Positions 6,972 through 15,799 are shown, numbered from the stretch's first letter. The stretch is DNA of 64,000 nt from CAVXZE01 sp964615365 (GCA_964615365.1 CAZTOU010000001.1:62001-126000), one strand, 5' to 3'. The notes: a model not told the origin generated them from the sequence alone. Numbers and translations: made by a program.

Positions 6972-9842
6972 TCATGACGGCGACGGCTCGAGCCGCGCCA
7001 CCTCGACGCGCGTGTCCCGGTCCGTGTGGCTCGGCTGAAGACAGGGAGCCATCGGGCGGAGGTGGTACTGCCCGCCGGAGAGCTCCACCGGGTTGAGAGG
7101 AGATGGAATCAGGGTCTGATAGCCGACGCCGTCACGGAACTGGTAGTTCTCCCAGGCGTGGTAGATGACGAGCATGCCGGGGCGCATCGCGGGCGATACC
7201 TTGGCCATCACCTGGAACTCGCCCAGGTCATTCCAGACCCGCACCATGTCCCCATCGCGGATTTCCCGAGCCTCCGCATCCAGCACACCCATGTGGATCA
7301 CGGGCTCCCCCCGCTGCTGCTGGAGCATGAGCGCGTCGTCGCGCCAGGATGCGTGAACGCTCCAGCGCGTGTGACCGCCGGAGAGCACCAGCGGGTAGTC
7401 TCCCCCCGCGGTCGGCGGATCCTTGTGTCTGGGCAGCTCCTCGCCCATCTCGAGGTAGAGAGACTGGTCCAGGTAGAACTGGATCCGCCGGGACAGTGTC
7501 GGCCAGGGCTTCTTCTCGAAGACGTGCTTGGTGAAGTGGGTGATGGTGTCGTCGGGGCGGATCTCCGTGGCGGACCCGATCGCGATGGGAGAGGTGCCGA
7601 GACTCGTAAAACGCGCCCAACCCCGCTCCTTGAGCTGGTCCCAGGTCACGCCCTCGAGATTGCTCGAGTTCGCGAGCAGCGCTTCGGCGACCTTGTCGTC
7701 ATCGGTCGGGCCGAAGTCGCCCTGCCGGGAGAAGTGATCGTAGACGTCGTCCAGCCGGCGCTCGTTTCCGTGGCGGTCGAGAAAGGTCGCGAGGCCCCGT
7801 TCCCGTGCCTGCTGCTGGAGGGTCCTCGCCAGGAGCGAGAAGATCTCCCAGTCCGATTTGGACTCGTGATGCGGCTCTGCGAGCTTCGCCCCCGCGTGGA
7901 TGAAGGGTGTGACTCCCGTCACCCATTTGAGCTCGGTGCGTTCGTACCAGCCCGTCACGGGAAGGACGTAGTCGGAGTGCAGCGCCGTCGTGGGCATTCG
8001 CGAGTCGAGCGTCACGATGGTTCGGAGCTTGGGCCAGAGGTTCTCGAGGAGCAGGGGGTAGGAGCGAACCCTTCGCAGGGGATTGCTGCCCATCACGAAC
8101 ATGACGCGCGGGTCGTTCCCGGGCCTCGGCCACACGTGCTGCCAACCCTTCGAGAGCGACTCCTCCAGCACCTCACCCACCGGTCGCCCGAGATGGGGGT
8201 CCCAGTCCTGGAGCTGGTCGCTGGCCTGGACCACGCCTCCGTGCACGTACCAGAACAGCGCTCCCGACATCAGCTCACCCGATTCGTAGAGGCCGCGGTA
8301 CCGCTCGTAGACCATCATCTCGTCGGTGTAGCCTCGCAGCCAGAGCCGCGCCATCTCCAGGACCGCGTCGGTGATCAGCGAGAGCTGTCTACCCAGAGGT
8401 AGGCCCGACAGGATCACCTTCTGGAGGCCGTCCTGCAGCATGAAGGAGAGGCCTGCGAGGCCGCTTCCCTTCTTGCCGAACTGGCCGGTCAGCGCGAAGA
8501 CGAGCGCCTGGGCGCGCACCGCCAGGTTGCCGTGGTAGTACTTGGAGAAGATCGTGGTGCAAAGTGTTGACGCGGCCTTCGCTCGGGCCAGCCTGCCCGC
8601 GAGATCGCGAATCAGGAAGGGCGGGGTGCCGCAGAGCCTCGAGGCCTTCTCCGGCGTGTAGTCCGCGAGCTGCTCCCGGAGGCGCGAGAAGACCGGGCGC
8701 ACGGTGACCGATGTTCCGTCACCGAGGACTACCTCGAAGCGCCCTTCGAGCGAGGGGCGCAGCTCTCCCAGATCGAGGCTCCGGCGCGGGGCCGGAACCA
8801 CCCCGCGCTCGGCGTCGTGGAGGAACAGCTCCTCCTCGTCTCCATCGGGCTCGAGGTCGGAGCCTCGCAGGAAGAGCCGGGTGTCCTCCCGGATCAGCAG
8901 GGGGAGGTCGGTCTGCTGGCGGACGAAGTCCCGATCGATCAAGCCCTCCGAGACGAGCACCTGTGCGACGCCGAGGGCGAGGGCCGCATCACCGCCGGGC
9001 TTCACCGGAACCCAGAGGTCGGCGTGGATGGCGGAGGGGTTGTAGTCCGGCCCGATCAAGACGATCTCTGCGCCCTTGTAGCGAGCCTCGGTGAGGAAGT
9101 GCATGTTCGGTATCTGGGTGTAGAGTGGATTGCCGCCCCAGATCAGGATCAGATCGGAGAAGAAGAAGTCGTCGCCCGAGCGATCGAAGCAGATCTTTCC
9201 GAAGGTCTCGGCCAGTCCCCGGCCACCGTCGCCGATCTCCGTGTTGGGGTCGAGACTGACGGAGTCGAGCAGCATGGCGAGGCTCTGCTGTGCGACGGAG
9301 AGCACGCCGAGGGTATAGAGCGGTCCCAGGTCGAAGATGACGCGGTCGCTTCCCTCTTCGCTGATCGTATCGATGAGCGAGCTGGCGATCTCCCCCAGAG
9401 CCTGCTCCCAGCCGATCCGCTGCCAGCGGCCCGAGCCGCGCTCGCCCACGCGCTTGAGCGGGTACTCGAGGCGGGCGGGATCGTACATGCGCTCGCTGTA
9501 GCACCCGCCCTTCTGGCAGCCGCGTGGGTTGAAGTCGGGTACGTCCGGCCGGGTCTGCGGATAATCGCCGGCCTGCTCCTCCCGCCACACGATGCCGTCC
9601 TTCATGTAGACGTTCCAGGCGCAGTGAGCCTGCGGCCAGCAGTTCACGAAGTGCGTGCTGCGCCCCACCTTGTCCCAGGTCCACCTGGCTCGATACACGT
9701 CGGCCCAGCCGTCGTACACCGGAGGCGTGGCGGCTCGAGAGACACTCCGGGCGCCGGCGGCGCGCGGCTCCAGCTTCCACATTCCGAGCGCGAGGCTCGC
9801 CGCGCCCGCCGCGGCCCCCTGAAGGAACCTCCGTCGATGCAT
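6972..9842 (-). CDS. Type II molybdopterin oxidoreductase, catalytic subunit
   Basis: 956 aa, DMSO-reductase superfamily, resembling the hydrocarbon-hydroxylating branch (ethylbenzene dehydrogenase / steroid C25 dehydrogenase alpha). The N-terminus HRRRFLQG plus a hydrophobic stretch is a Tat signal. An N-terminal [4Fe-4S] motif H64-x3-C68-x5-C74-x34-C109 is visible; a histidine first ligand is a type II hallmark. TEIGDGGRG around Asp205 could supply the Mo-ligating aspartate (inference by position). WGGNPLYTQ, HADLWVPVKPG and the C-terminal molydopterin-binding half (VLSGGHTRWSVHA) are intact. No Fe-S beta, haem gamma or chaperone gene adjoins it, which is unusual for this family. Transcribed away from a TetR gene and followed by a CoA ligase. 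Confidence 0.88.
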   Translation of the reverse strand: MHRRRFLQGAAAGAASLALGMWKLEPRAAGARSVSRAATPPVYDGWADVYRARWTWDKVGRSTHFVNCWPQAHCAWNVYMKDGIVWREEQAGDYPQTRPDVPDFNPRGCQKGGCYSERMYDPARLEYPLKRVGERGSGRWQRIGWEQALGEIASSLIDTISEEGSDRVIFDLGPLYTLGVLSVAQQSLAMLLDSVSLDPNTEIGDGGRGLAETFGKICFDRSGDDFFFSDLILIWGGNPLYTQIPNMHFLTEARYKGAEIVLIGPDYNPSAIHADLWVPVKPGGDAALALGVAQVLVSEGLIDRDFVRQQTDLPLLIREDTRLFLRGSDLEPDGDEEELFLHDAERGVVPAPRRSLDLGELRPSLEGRFEVVLGDGTSVTVRPVFSRLREQLADYTPEKASRLCGTPPFLIRDLAGRLARAKAASTLCTTIFSKYYHGNLAVRAQALVFALTGQFGKKGSGLAGLSFMLQDGLQKVILSGLPLGRQLSLITDAVLEMARLWLRGYTDEMMVYERYRGLYESGELMSGALFWYVHGGVVQASDQLQDWDPHLGRPVGEVLEESLSKGWQHVWPRPGNDPRVMFVMGSNPLRRVRSYPLLLENLWPKLRTIVTLDSRMPTTALHSDYVLPVTGWYERTELKWVTGVTPFIHAGAKLAEPHHESKSDWEIFSLLARTLQQQARERGLATFLDRHGNERRLDDVYDHFSRQGDFGPTDDDKVAEALLANSSNLEGVTWDQLKERGWARFTSLGTSPIAIGSATEIRPDDTITHFTKHVFEKKPWPTLSRRIQFYLDQSLYLEMGEELPRHKDPPTAGGDYPLVLSGGHTRWSVHASWRDDALMLQQQRGEPVIHMGVLDAEAREIRDGDMVRVWNDLGEFQVMAKVSPAMRPGMLVIYHAWENYQFRDGVGYQTLIPSPLNPVELSGGQYHLRPMAPCLQPSHTDRDTRVEVARLEPSPS

Positions 9843-9881
9843 ATGCCGCTACCCGTCTCTCGACCGAGCTCTCGATCGAGA

Positions 9882-9918
9882 TGAATTAATATTCATTTTA
9901 TTGATATCATGTTATAAT
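9882..9918. promoter_or_regulatory. AT-rich divergent promoter/operator
   Basis: Between the molybdenum enzyme gene and tetR. TGAAT-TAAT-ATTCA (9882-9895) is an interrupted palindrome, TGATATCA (9902-9909) a perfect one, and TATAAT (9913-9918) a consensus -10 reading toward tetR, 31 bp before its ATG. The strongly AT-rich island in GC-rich DNA suggests the TetR protein regulates both directions. Confidence 0.5.
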
Positions 9919-9948
9919 TTTCGTTATCTGGTATCAAGGAGCCGTGGG

Positions 9949-10665
9949 ATGACCGCCCGGAAGAAGGCAAAGGCGCTCTCTCGCCAGGAACGCGCTCTTA
10001 CCTGGCGGCGCGACCACGTGCTCGAGTGCGCCGAGCGGATCTTCTCCGACAAGGGCTTCCACCAGGCGACCATGCAGGAGATCGCCGCGGAGGCCGAGTA
10101 CGCCACCGGCACGCTCTACACCCTCTTCGAGAGCAAGGACGCGATCTTTGCCGCGGTGGTGCGCCGTCGCATGGCCGAAATCGAGGCGTATCTCCGAGAG
10201 GCCGCCGAGGCCGGCGCATCGGCGCGCGAGAAGATCGAGCGGTTCGTCCGCGGCTTCTTCGAGTTCTTCGAGGCGAAGAAGCACCTGGTCCAGATCTACG
10301 TCAATGTGACGGGGGGCCTCCTCTGGAACGTCAAGGCCGAGCTGGGGGAGGAGGTGGCCGAGAGACACCTCGCGTTCCTCGCCTTCCTGGAAAGCATCTT
10401 CCGCGACGGCCTCCGGCGCGGCGAAGTCCGCTCCGTCCTCGAGCCTCGCGTGATGGCTGTCTCTCTGGTCGGGATCCTGGTGGCGGTGGTGACCGACTGG
10501 ATCACGCAGGCACCCAAGCGCTCCCTGGAGAGCCGGAGCGACGACACCCTCGCGCTGATCGCGGGGCTCTTCCACGCGCCCGGCGGGCGCTCGGGGCATT
10601 CCGCTGCACGGCGCAGGACGTCGATCCGGCGCGTCCCCTCGACTCCCGGAGGGGCAAAGAAGTGA
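9949..10665 (+). CDS. TetR/AcrR family transcriptional regulator
   Basis: 238 aa. The N-terminal helix-turn-helix is clear (ILECAERIFSDKGF-like start, then TMQEIAAEAEYATGTLYTLF, residues about 25-65), followed by a helical ligand-binding domain. ATG 9949 is chosen because AAGGA lies 8 nt upstream and earlier in-frame codons fall in the promoter. Its TGA overlaps the GTG of the first dehydratase-like subunit, so regulator and enzyme are translationally coupled. It is divergent from the molybdenum oxidoreductase operon and probably represses both sets until an acid or acyl-CoA ligand binds; the ligand is not predictable from sequence. Confidence 0.9.
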   Translation: MTARKKAKALSRQERALTWRRDHVLECAERIFSDKGFHQATMQEIAAEAEYATGTLYTLFESKDAIFAAVVRRRMAEIEAYLREAAEAGASAREKIERFVRGFFEFFEAKKHLVQIYVNVTGGLLWNVKAELGEEVAERHLAFLAFLESIFRDGLRRGEVRSVLEPRVMAVSLVGILVAVVTDWITQAPKRSLESRSDDTLALIAGLFHAPGGRSGHSAARRRTSIRRVPSTPGGAKK

Positions 10666-11810
10666 GCAGGGGCGCAGACGAATCAGAGGCGCTCGACCGG
10701 TTCGTCGAAGCCGCGCGGTCCATCGTGAGCCCCGCCATTCGGGAGTGGAAGGACCGGGGCGGCAAGGTGGTGGGGTACTTCTGCTCGATGGTTCCGGAAG
10801 AGCTGTTCATGGCTGCGGGGCTGCTCCCGTTCCGGATGCGCGCGACCGGCAGCACCGGTAGCGAGACGGGAGATGCCTGGCTCACCAGCCTCAACTGCAG
10901 CTTTCCCCGGCACTGCCTGAGTCTGGGGCTCGAGGGCGCTTTTGACTTCCTCGATGGCGTCGTGTGCGTCAACAGCTGCGATCACATCCGGCGCTTGTAC
11001 GACGTCTGGCAGCGCAGTGTGCCCACGAGCTTCATCGAGTTCCTGACCTTCCCGCGCCAGTCCGGGCCGGACCAGGTCGCCTGGTATACGGGGGAGCTCA
11101 GCCTGCTCAAGGGGAAGCTCGAGCGGCACTTCGGCGTGGAGATCACCACGGACGCGGTGCGCGAGGCGATCCAGCTGGCCAACCAGACCAGGAGCCTGCA
11201 GCGGAGCCTCTACCAGCTGCGAAAGCGGGAGCGCCCGCCGATCAGCGGCGCCGAGCTGCTGAGCGTCATGGTCGCCGGCACCGCCATGCCCAAGCAGCGG
11301 TACAACGAGCTGCTGCGCACCCTGTTGGAGGAACTCGAAGCGCGCGATGGAGCCGGCGGCTACCGGGCCAGGCTGCTGATCACGGGAGGCATCCTCGACG
11401 ACCCGGTCTGGGTCCGAACGATCGAGGGGATGGGCGGCCTCGTGGTCGCCGACGTCACTTGCTTTGGGACGCGGCTCATGTGGGAAGATGTCGACGAGGA
11501 CGTCGACGACCCGCTGGCGGCACTGGCGCGATACTACGTTGCCGATCGTCCAAGCTGTCCCCGGCTCTTCGGCTCGCAGGAGCGGCGCTCGCAATTCGCC
11601 ATCGAGATCTTCCGCGAGTTCGGCTGTGACGGCATCGTCGGGGAGAAGATGGTGTTCTGCGATCAGTGGAACGTGGAGCACTATCTGCTCGGCGGCGACC
11701 TCAAGGAGGCGGGGATCCCCTTCCTGAGCCTGGAGCGCTCCTACGTCACCGAGGGAACGGGCCAGCTGAAGACGCGCGTCCAGGCCTTCATCGAGACCAT
11801 GGGGAAGTAG
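10662..11810 (+). CDS. 2-hydroxyacyl-CoA dehydratase/BCR-like subunit 1
   Basis: 382 aa member of the HgdB/FldB/BcrB-BcrC family, whose dimers hold [4Fe-4S] clusters and drive ketyl-radical dehydration or reduction of an aryl-CoA ring. Seen: cysteines in SLNCSFPRHCLSLG and VVCVNSCDHIRRLYDVW (the NSCDxxRRxYD block is diagnostic), and LLITGGILDDPVW later. GTG 10662 overlaps the tetR stop (GTGA) and is preceded by GGAGG. The second subunit follows after 2 bp. The ATP-dependent activator (HgdC/BcrAD type) that such systems need is not in the window, so whether this is a dehydratase or a reductase cannot be decided. Confidence 0.88.
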   Translation: MSRGADESEALDRFVEAARSIVSPAIREWKDRGGKVVGYFCSMVPEELFMAAGLLPFRMRATGSTGSETGDAWLTSLNCSFPRHCLSLGLEGAFDFLDGVVCVNSCDHIRRLYDVWQRSVPTSFIEFLTFPRQSGPDQVAWYTGELSLLKGKLERHFGVEITTDAVREAIQLANQTRSLQRSLYQLRKRERPPISGAELLSVMVAGTAMPKQRYNELLRTLLEELEARDGAGGYRARLLITGGILDDPVWVRTIEGMGGLVVADVTCFGTRLMWEDVDEDVDDPLAALARYYVADRPSCPRLFGSQERRSQFAIEIFREFGCDGIVGEKMVFCDQWNVEHYLLGGDLKEAGIPFLSLERSYVTEGTGQLKTRVQAFIETMGK

Positions 11811-11812
11811 CC

Positions 11813-13111
11813 ATGTCACCTCCGGAGAGCAAGGGAATCGCCAGGTTTCGGAAGGATCGCGAGCAGTATCGAAACGTCTACGAGCTCTTCCAGAACAGCG
11901 ACGACCCGGAGCTGCGGCACGCGGGCCTGCTCGGAAAGCTGATCAGCGAGGCGCGCGATCGCGTCGTCCGCGCCCACGAAGAGGGCGAGCCGTTCATCGC
12001 CGGGCACTACCTCACGGCACCCGAGATCGCGGTGGCGATGGATCTGCCGTGGTTCTCACTCTACGAGGGGGTGCTGCTGGGAGCTTCGGGAGAGACGCTG
12101 CACCAGGATCTCGACGCCACCGCGGCGATGGGCCTGGGCCAGGATCTCTGCGCCGTGCATCGCTGGAGCATCTACTACGTCGAGAACGACCTGGTGCCGA
12201 TCCCCACGGCGGCCATCGGCCTGGTCTACCCCTGCGACGGCATCGCGATGCTGCACCAGCTCATCAGGAGCCACGAGAGCTGGCGCGACGTGCCCTTCTT
12301 CACTCCCGACCCGCCCTACTTCGAGGATGACCGGGCGGTGGCGTACTTCGCCCGGGAGCTGCGCAAGATGGCGGCGTTCCTGGAGGAGGTCACGGGGCGC
12401 AGGCTGGATCTGAATCGCCTCAAGGCGGTCGTCGAAGAGGGTGAGAAGCAGTATCGGCTCTGGGCGGAGTACAACGAGCTGCGCCGCGCAGTGCCCTGCC
12501 CACACGGCTTTGCCCAGGGTGGGCTGTACTGCCCCGGCGTCGCGCAGGTGATGCGGCCAGGTCACTCCGACGGAACCGAGTGGTTCAAAGAGCTGGTCGA
12601 GAATGCCGAGCGGAGGGTGGCGAACGGCGTCGGCGCCGTGCCGCAGGAGAGGATCCGCCTCTTCTGGTTCGACATCATGCCGATCGGTTGGATCTACGAG
12701 TTCATGCCCTGGCTGGAGCAGGAGTGGGGCGCCGTCATGGTCATGGATATGTTCGGCAACCACGCCTACACCCCCATCGACTCGTCGAGCGAGGAAGGGA
12801 TCTGGCGAGGCCTGGCGAGGCGGGGCCTGTTCGAGAGCCCGATGGTGCGCGGGGCGATCGGAACGGCGCAAGCTCGCATCGACGACCTGGTGCGGATCGT
12901 CAAGGACTACCAGATCGACGCCGTGGTGTGGCCGTCCCACGTGGGACACAAGGAGACGCTGGGGCTCCAGGGGATCCTCCGGAAGACCTGCCGCGAGCTG
13001 GGCGTGCCCTTCCTGGATCTCCGCATGGACATCTTCGACAATCGTTACAGCACGCCCGATGAACTCAAGGAGCAGTTCTCCGAGTTCTTCCAGGCGATGG
13101 GGCTGGGATAG
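11813..13111 (+). CDS. 2-hydroxyacyl-CoA dehydratase/BCR-like subunit 2
   Basis: 432 aa, second member of the same HgdB/BcrB-C superfamily, larger than subunit 1. Visible family features: GHYLTAPEIAVAMDLPWF near residue 64, LCAVHRWSIYYVEND with Cys near 114, GLVYPCDGI, the FWFDIMPIGW beta strand, and a C-terminal VVWPSHVGHKETLGLQG with RMDIFDNRY closing the fold. ATG 11813 is 2 bp after the subunit 1 stop. Together the pair should form a heterodimer with one cluster per subunit. Next to a CoA ligase and an anaerobic-type molybdenum hydroxylase, an aromatic-ring or beta/gamma-dehydration step on a CoA thioester is likely. Confidence 0.87.
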   Translation: MSPPESKGIARFRKDREQYRNVYELFQNSDDPELRHAGLLGKLISEARDRVVRAHEEGEPFIAGHYLTAPEIAVAMDLPWFSLYEGVLLGASGETLHQDLDATAAMGLGQDLCAVHRWSIYYVENDLVPIPTAAIGLVYPCDGIAMLHQLIRSHESWRDVPFFTPDPPYFEDDRAVAYFARELRKMAAFLEEVTGRRLDLNRLKAVVEEGEKQYRLWAEYNELRRAVPCPHGFAQGGLYCPGVAQVMRPGHSDGTEWFKELVENAERRVANGVGAVPQERIRLFWFDIMPIGWIYEFMPWLEQEWGAVMVMDMFGNHAYTPIDSSSEEGIWRGLARRGLFESPMVRGAIGTAQARIDDLVRIVKDYQIDAVVWPSHVGHKETLGLQGILRKTCRELGVPFLDLRMDIFDNRYSTPDELKEQFSEFFQAMGLG

Positions 13112-13128
13112 ACGGAGTCCGCGATCGA

Positions 13129-13773
13129 CTAAAGGCCAAAGTGGTCGCAGAGCATCGCGCTGCACGCCCGAGACCACTTCCGCAGCTCGGAGCGATCCAC
13201 GGCCTGGTTCGTCACTTCTTCCGCGGTGGCACTCACCACCGCCACGACGAAGCGCGCGGTGAAATCGAGGGTTTCGCCCCGTACTCGACGCCCCGACCAG
13301 GCCTCCTCTACGAAGCGCCGCACCCGCTTCACCACCCTCGACATGTGTGCGTCGAACTCCCGCGAATCCCGGTAGAGTACTGCGGCGTCCTGGAGCGCCC
13401 GCCGCAGCTCGGCTTCCTCCACCTCCGTCTCGAAGAAGCGGTCGATGGCCCTGACCACACGCTCGCGCGGAGGCGTCTCGATCTCCTCCAGGATCTCCTC
13501 GATCTCGCCCCAGGTCCTGTGGTCCTCCTGCTCGTGCACGCGGAATAGGAGCGACGCCTTGTTGGGATAGTACTGGTAGAGCGAGCCCACGCTGATCCCG
13601 GCGACCTCCGCCACCCGTGTGGTCGTGAAGCCCAGCGCGCCCTGGCGGCGCAGAACGCGAACCGCCGCCTCGAGGATGGCCTCGTTCATGCGCCGCGACC
13701 GCTCCTGACGGGGCCGCTTGCGGGGCCGAAGATCGACGCATCTCCGCGGACTTGCGCCGCGTCGTGCGGGCAT
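13129..13773 (-). CDS. TetR family transcriptional regulator
   Basis: 214 aa from ATG 13773, which has GAGGAG just upstream; a longer in-frame extension runs through an operator palindrome and is rejected. An Arg-rich N-terminal arm (RPRKRPRQERSRR) precedes the helix-turn-helix (TTRVAEVAGISVGSLYQYY). It is convergent with the dehydratase-like genes and divergent from a TVP38-type membrane protein. A perfect 22-bp inverted repeat with an extra half-site lies immediately upstream and is the likely autoregulatory operator, which may also control the divergent gene. Confidence 0.88.
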   Translation of the reverse strand: MPARRGASPRRCVDLRPRKRPRQERSRRMNEAILEAAVRVLRRQGALGFTTTRVAEVAGISVGSLYQYYPNKASLLFRVHEQEDHRTWGEIEEILEEIETPPRERVVRAIDRFFETEVEEAELRRALQDAAVLYRDSREFDAHMSRVVKRVRRFVEEAWSGRRVRGETLDFTARFVVAVVSATAEEVTNQAVDRSELRKWSRACSAMLCDHFGL

Positions 13774-13810
13774 GGAATCTCCTCGGCTCGGTCCCACCGG
13801 AGCCGCTCCA

Positions 13811-13858
13811 AATGCGAATGGCACCGCTGGTGGATGAATGCGAAGATTAATTCGCATT
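13811..13858. promoter_or_regulatory. TetR operator: AATGCGAA inverted repeat plus half-site
   Basis: AATGCGAA (13837-13844), six-base spacer GATTAA, then TTCGCATT (13851-13858) is a perfect 8+8 inverted repeat. A third AATGCGAA at 13811-13818 stands 26 bp upstream in the same orientation as the left arm. The site lies between the divergent TetR (ATG at 13773) and TVP38-like genes. Confidence 0.72.
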
Positions 13859-13962
13859 ATAGCGAACCGCCCGTAGCGGTTCGAGGTGAGCAGCCGAGAC
13901 CGGACGGCCAGGCCGTCTCGTTCCTCGAATCGAGCGCCTGACGATGCGGAGGGAGAGCGAAA

Positions 13963-14673
13963 CTGGAGGACTCGCCGGCGACTACCGAATCCGCGAAAGC
14001 ACCGTCGAGCCGAAGCAAGGCCAGGCGCCGTCTCCTGGTAGCTGCTGCCCTCGCAATCGCTATCACCGTCGGATGGTACGTGAGAGCGAGAACTGGCATC
14101 GAGTGGAACGTCGAGACAGCGCACCGGATGGTCGAAGAGACGGGATTCTGGGCGCCAGGCATCTTCATTCTTCTGGTAGCGCTCCGCCTGGTCATTCTCG
14201 TGCCATCGCAGGTCATGCTGACGGTGGGGGGAGTGTGCTTCGGCTTTCTATGGGGCACCGTCTACGGCGCAGTCGGGGTGATCCTCTCCGGACTGCTGGC
14301 GTTCGGGCTGGCTCGTCTCTTCGGAGGTGACGCTCTGCGAAGACGGGTGTCGCCCGGTCTCCAACGGGTCTTGGACGTCGCCAGCCGCCGGACGGGTGCT
14401 CTGGTCGTGACGGTTGGCACGGCGTATCCGATCGGGCCCCTCACCGGCTATCACATCGGTGCCGGTCTCACCAGCATGTCATTGCCACTCTATCTCTCGG
14501 CGCTCGCGCTGGGTGCTCTGGTGCGAGCCTCTCTCTTCACCTTCCTTGGCAGCAGGGTTGCCGAGCTGGGTGTCCGCCAGGCCTGGCCTGGCTTCCTGAT
14601 CCTGGCCGTCCTCTGCCTGCCTCTCCTGCACCCAGGGGTCAGAAGGTGGGTGGCGGACAGGATGGAGCATTGA
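13963..14673 (+). CDS. TVP38/TMEM64 (DedA-like) membrane protein
   Basis: About 236 aa integral membrane protein of the VTT/SNARE-associated family, with LVPSQVMLTVGGVCFGFLWG, a glycine-rich re-entrant segment, and GTAYPIGPLTGYHIGAGLT as family signatures. Role in bacteria is poorly known (lipid or membrane homeostasis). The first standard start is GTG 14080, but that would begin after a complete membrane helix (LLVAAALAIAITVGWYV) encoded in the same open frame from 13942. A CTG at 13963, preceded by GGAGGGAGA about 6 nt away and giving (M)EDSPATTES, restores this helix and the usual family length. I therefore place the start there with moderate confidence. Divergent from tetR. Confidence 0.78.
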   Translation: MEDSPATTESAKAPSSRSKARRRLLVAAALAIAITVGWYVRARTGIEWNVETAHRMVEETGFWAPGIFILLVALRLVILVPSQVMLTVGGVCFGFLWGTVYGAVGVILSGLLAFGLARLFGGDALRRRVSPGLQRVLDVASRRTGALVVTVGTAYPIGPLTGYHIGAGLTSMSLPLYLSALALGALVRASLFTFLGSRVAELGVRQAWPGFLILAVLCLPLLHPGVRRWVADRMEH

Positions 14674-14716
14674 GGCCGCGCATCTACCCTCGACCACCCT
14701 GAGAACACCGCCGCCG

Positions 14717-15799
14717 TCAGCGCTTCGAGTACTGATCGAACAGCTTGCCCCAGCCGGTGCTCGCGAACTCGCGTATCCGCTTGGCGCCGACGGTCGGGTA
14801 CCAGAGGAAGTCGTGGTACACGTTGGACGCGAAGGGAGCCCAGATCATGAGGGGGGAGTGAAGGAGGAGGCTCTCCAGGAACCGCAGCGGGCCGATCCGG
14901 AGCATCTGGTCGCCCCAGATGACCAGGCTTCGCTTGGATTCGAATCCGAAGTTCACGTGCGAGACGTCGTCTCCGAGAATCTCGATGTGCTCGATGCGCC
15001 CCTCGCCGAGCCCCATCTCGGTGGCCATCCGAAGGTACGGGATCTTGATCGGATCGAAGCCCATGAGTTTCGCCGCGACGGCGTCGATCGCCACGGAATC
15101 GGCGCTGGCCAGGATCACGTTCTTCACCTTTGGAACCATCGTCCGCGGACCGGCGCCGTCGCCGGCGACGGTGCCGTCCATCACGGCGAATACGTTCGGG
15201 TGGAGCTCCTTCTGCATCAAGAGGAGATCGATCATCACCTCGTGGATGTACTTGTGCGCGTAGTGGCGGACCTCCTTCAAGAGACCTCCGAAGGCATTCT
15301 TGACCGCCCCGGTGGTGATCGAATGGCCGTGTGTCTTCATCGTGGGGAGGTGAAGGATGTCCTTCCCAGGATAGATCGCGGGGATCTGGATCCCTTCCGG
15401 GAAGAGACGGTCGAGCCGTAGCAGCTTCGACTCGAAATCATAGACGCGCCACTCCGCCTCATCGAGCGGCTGGAAGCTGCACCCGTGCTGCTCGAGAACG
15501 GTCAGCCAGAGGTTGTTGCGCGCTCCCTTCACCGGATTCGTCACCACGGTCTTGTTCTCGACGGGGACGACCAGATCCGGCGAGTAGCCACCGTCGAGAA
15601 GCGTCTGCAGCGCGCCTTCGAGCTGCCAGGGTTGAGAGGAGCAGGCGGGGAAGTACTTGGTCCACGACAGGTTCAACTTGAGGAGCAGCTCGCGATCGGC
15701 TCGGAGATGCTCCCGCCAGGAGGCGAGCTCCATGACGCGCCGGTAGTCGTCGAGGACGGTCTCGGGCCTGGTGAACAGCACGGAAACGACGGAGGCCAT
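14717..15799 (-). CDS. DUF362 domain-containing protein
   Basis: 360 aa. The family pattern is visible in KLNLSWTKYFPACSSQPWQLEGAL (start of the DUF362 core), HLPTMKTHGHSITTGAVKN(A), and ILASADSVAIDAVAAKLMG, the last being the most recognisable DUF362 block. Unlike many DUF362 proteins it has no C-terminal 2x[4Fe-4S] ferredoxin domain. No signal peptide. Function unknown; the family is often found with Fe-S and anaerobic genes. It lies 63 bp after a flavodoxin gene on the same strand, which hints at redox work. Confidence 0.8.
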   Translation of the reverse strand: MASVVSVLFTRPETVLDDYRRVMELASWREHLRADRELLLKLNLSWTKYFPACSSQPWQLEGALQTLLDGGYSPDLVVPVENKTVVTNPVKGARNNLWLTVLEQHGCSFQPLDEAEWRVYDFESKLLRLDRLFPEGIQIPAIYPGKDILHLPTMKTHGHSITTGAVKNAFGGLLKEVRHYAHKYIHEVMIDLLLMQKELHPNVFAVMDGTVAGDGAGPRTMVPKVKNVILASADSVAIDAVAAKLMGFDPIKIPYLRMATEMGLGEGRIEHIEILGDDVSHVNFGFESKRSLVIWGDQMLRIGPLRFLESLLLHSPLMIWAPFASNVYHDFLWYPTVGAKRIREFASTGWGKLFDQYSKR

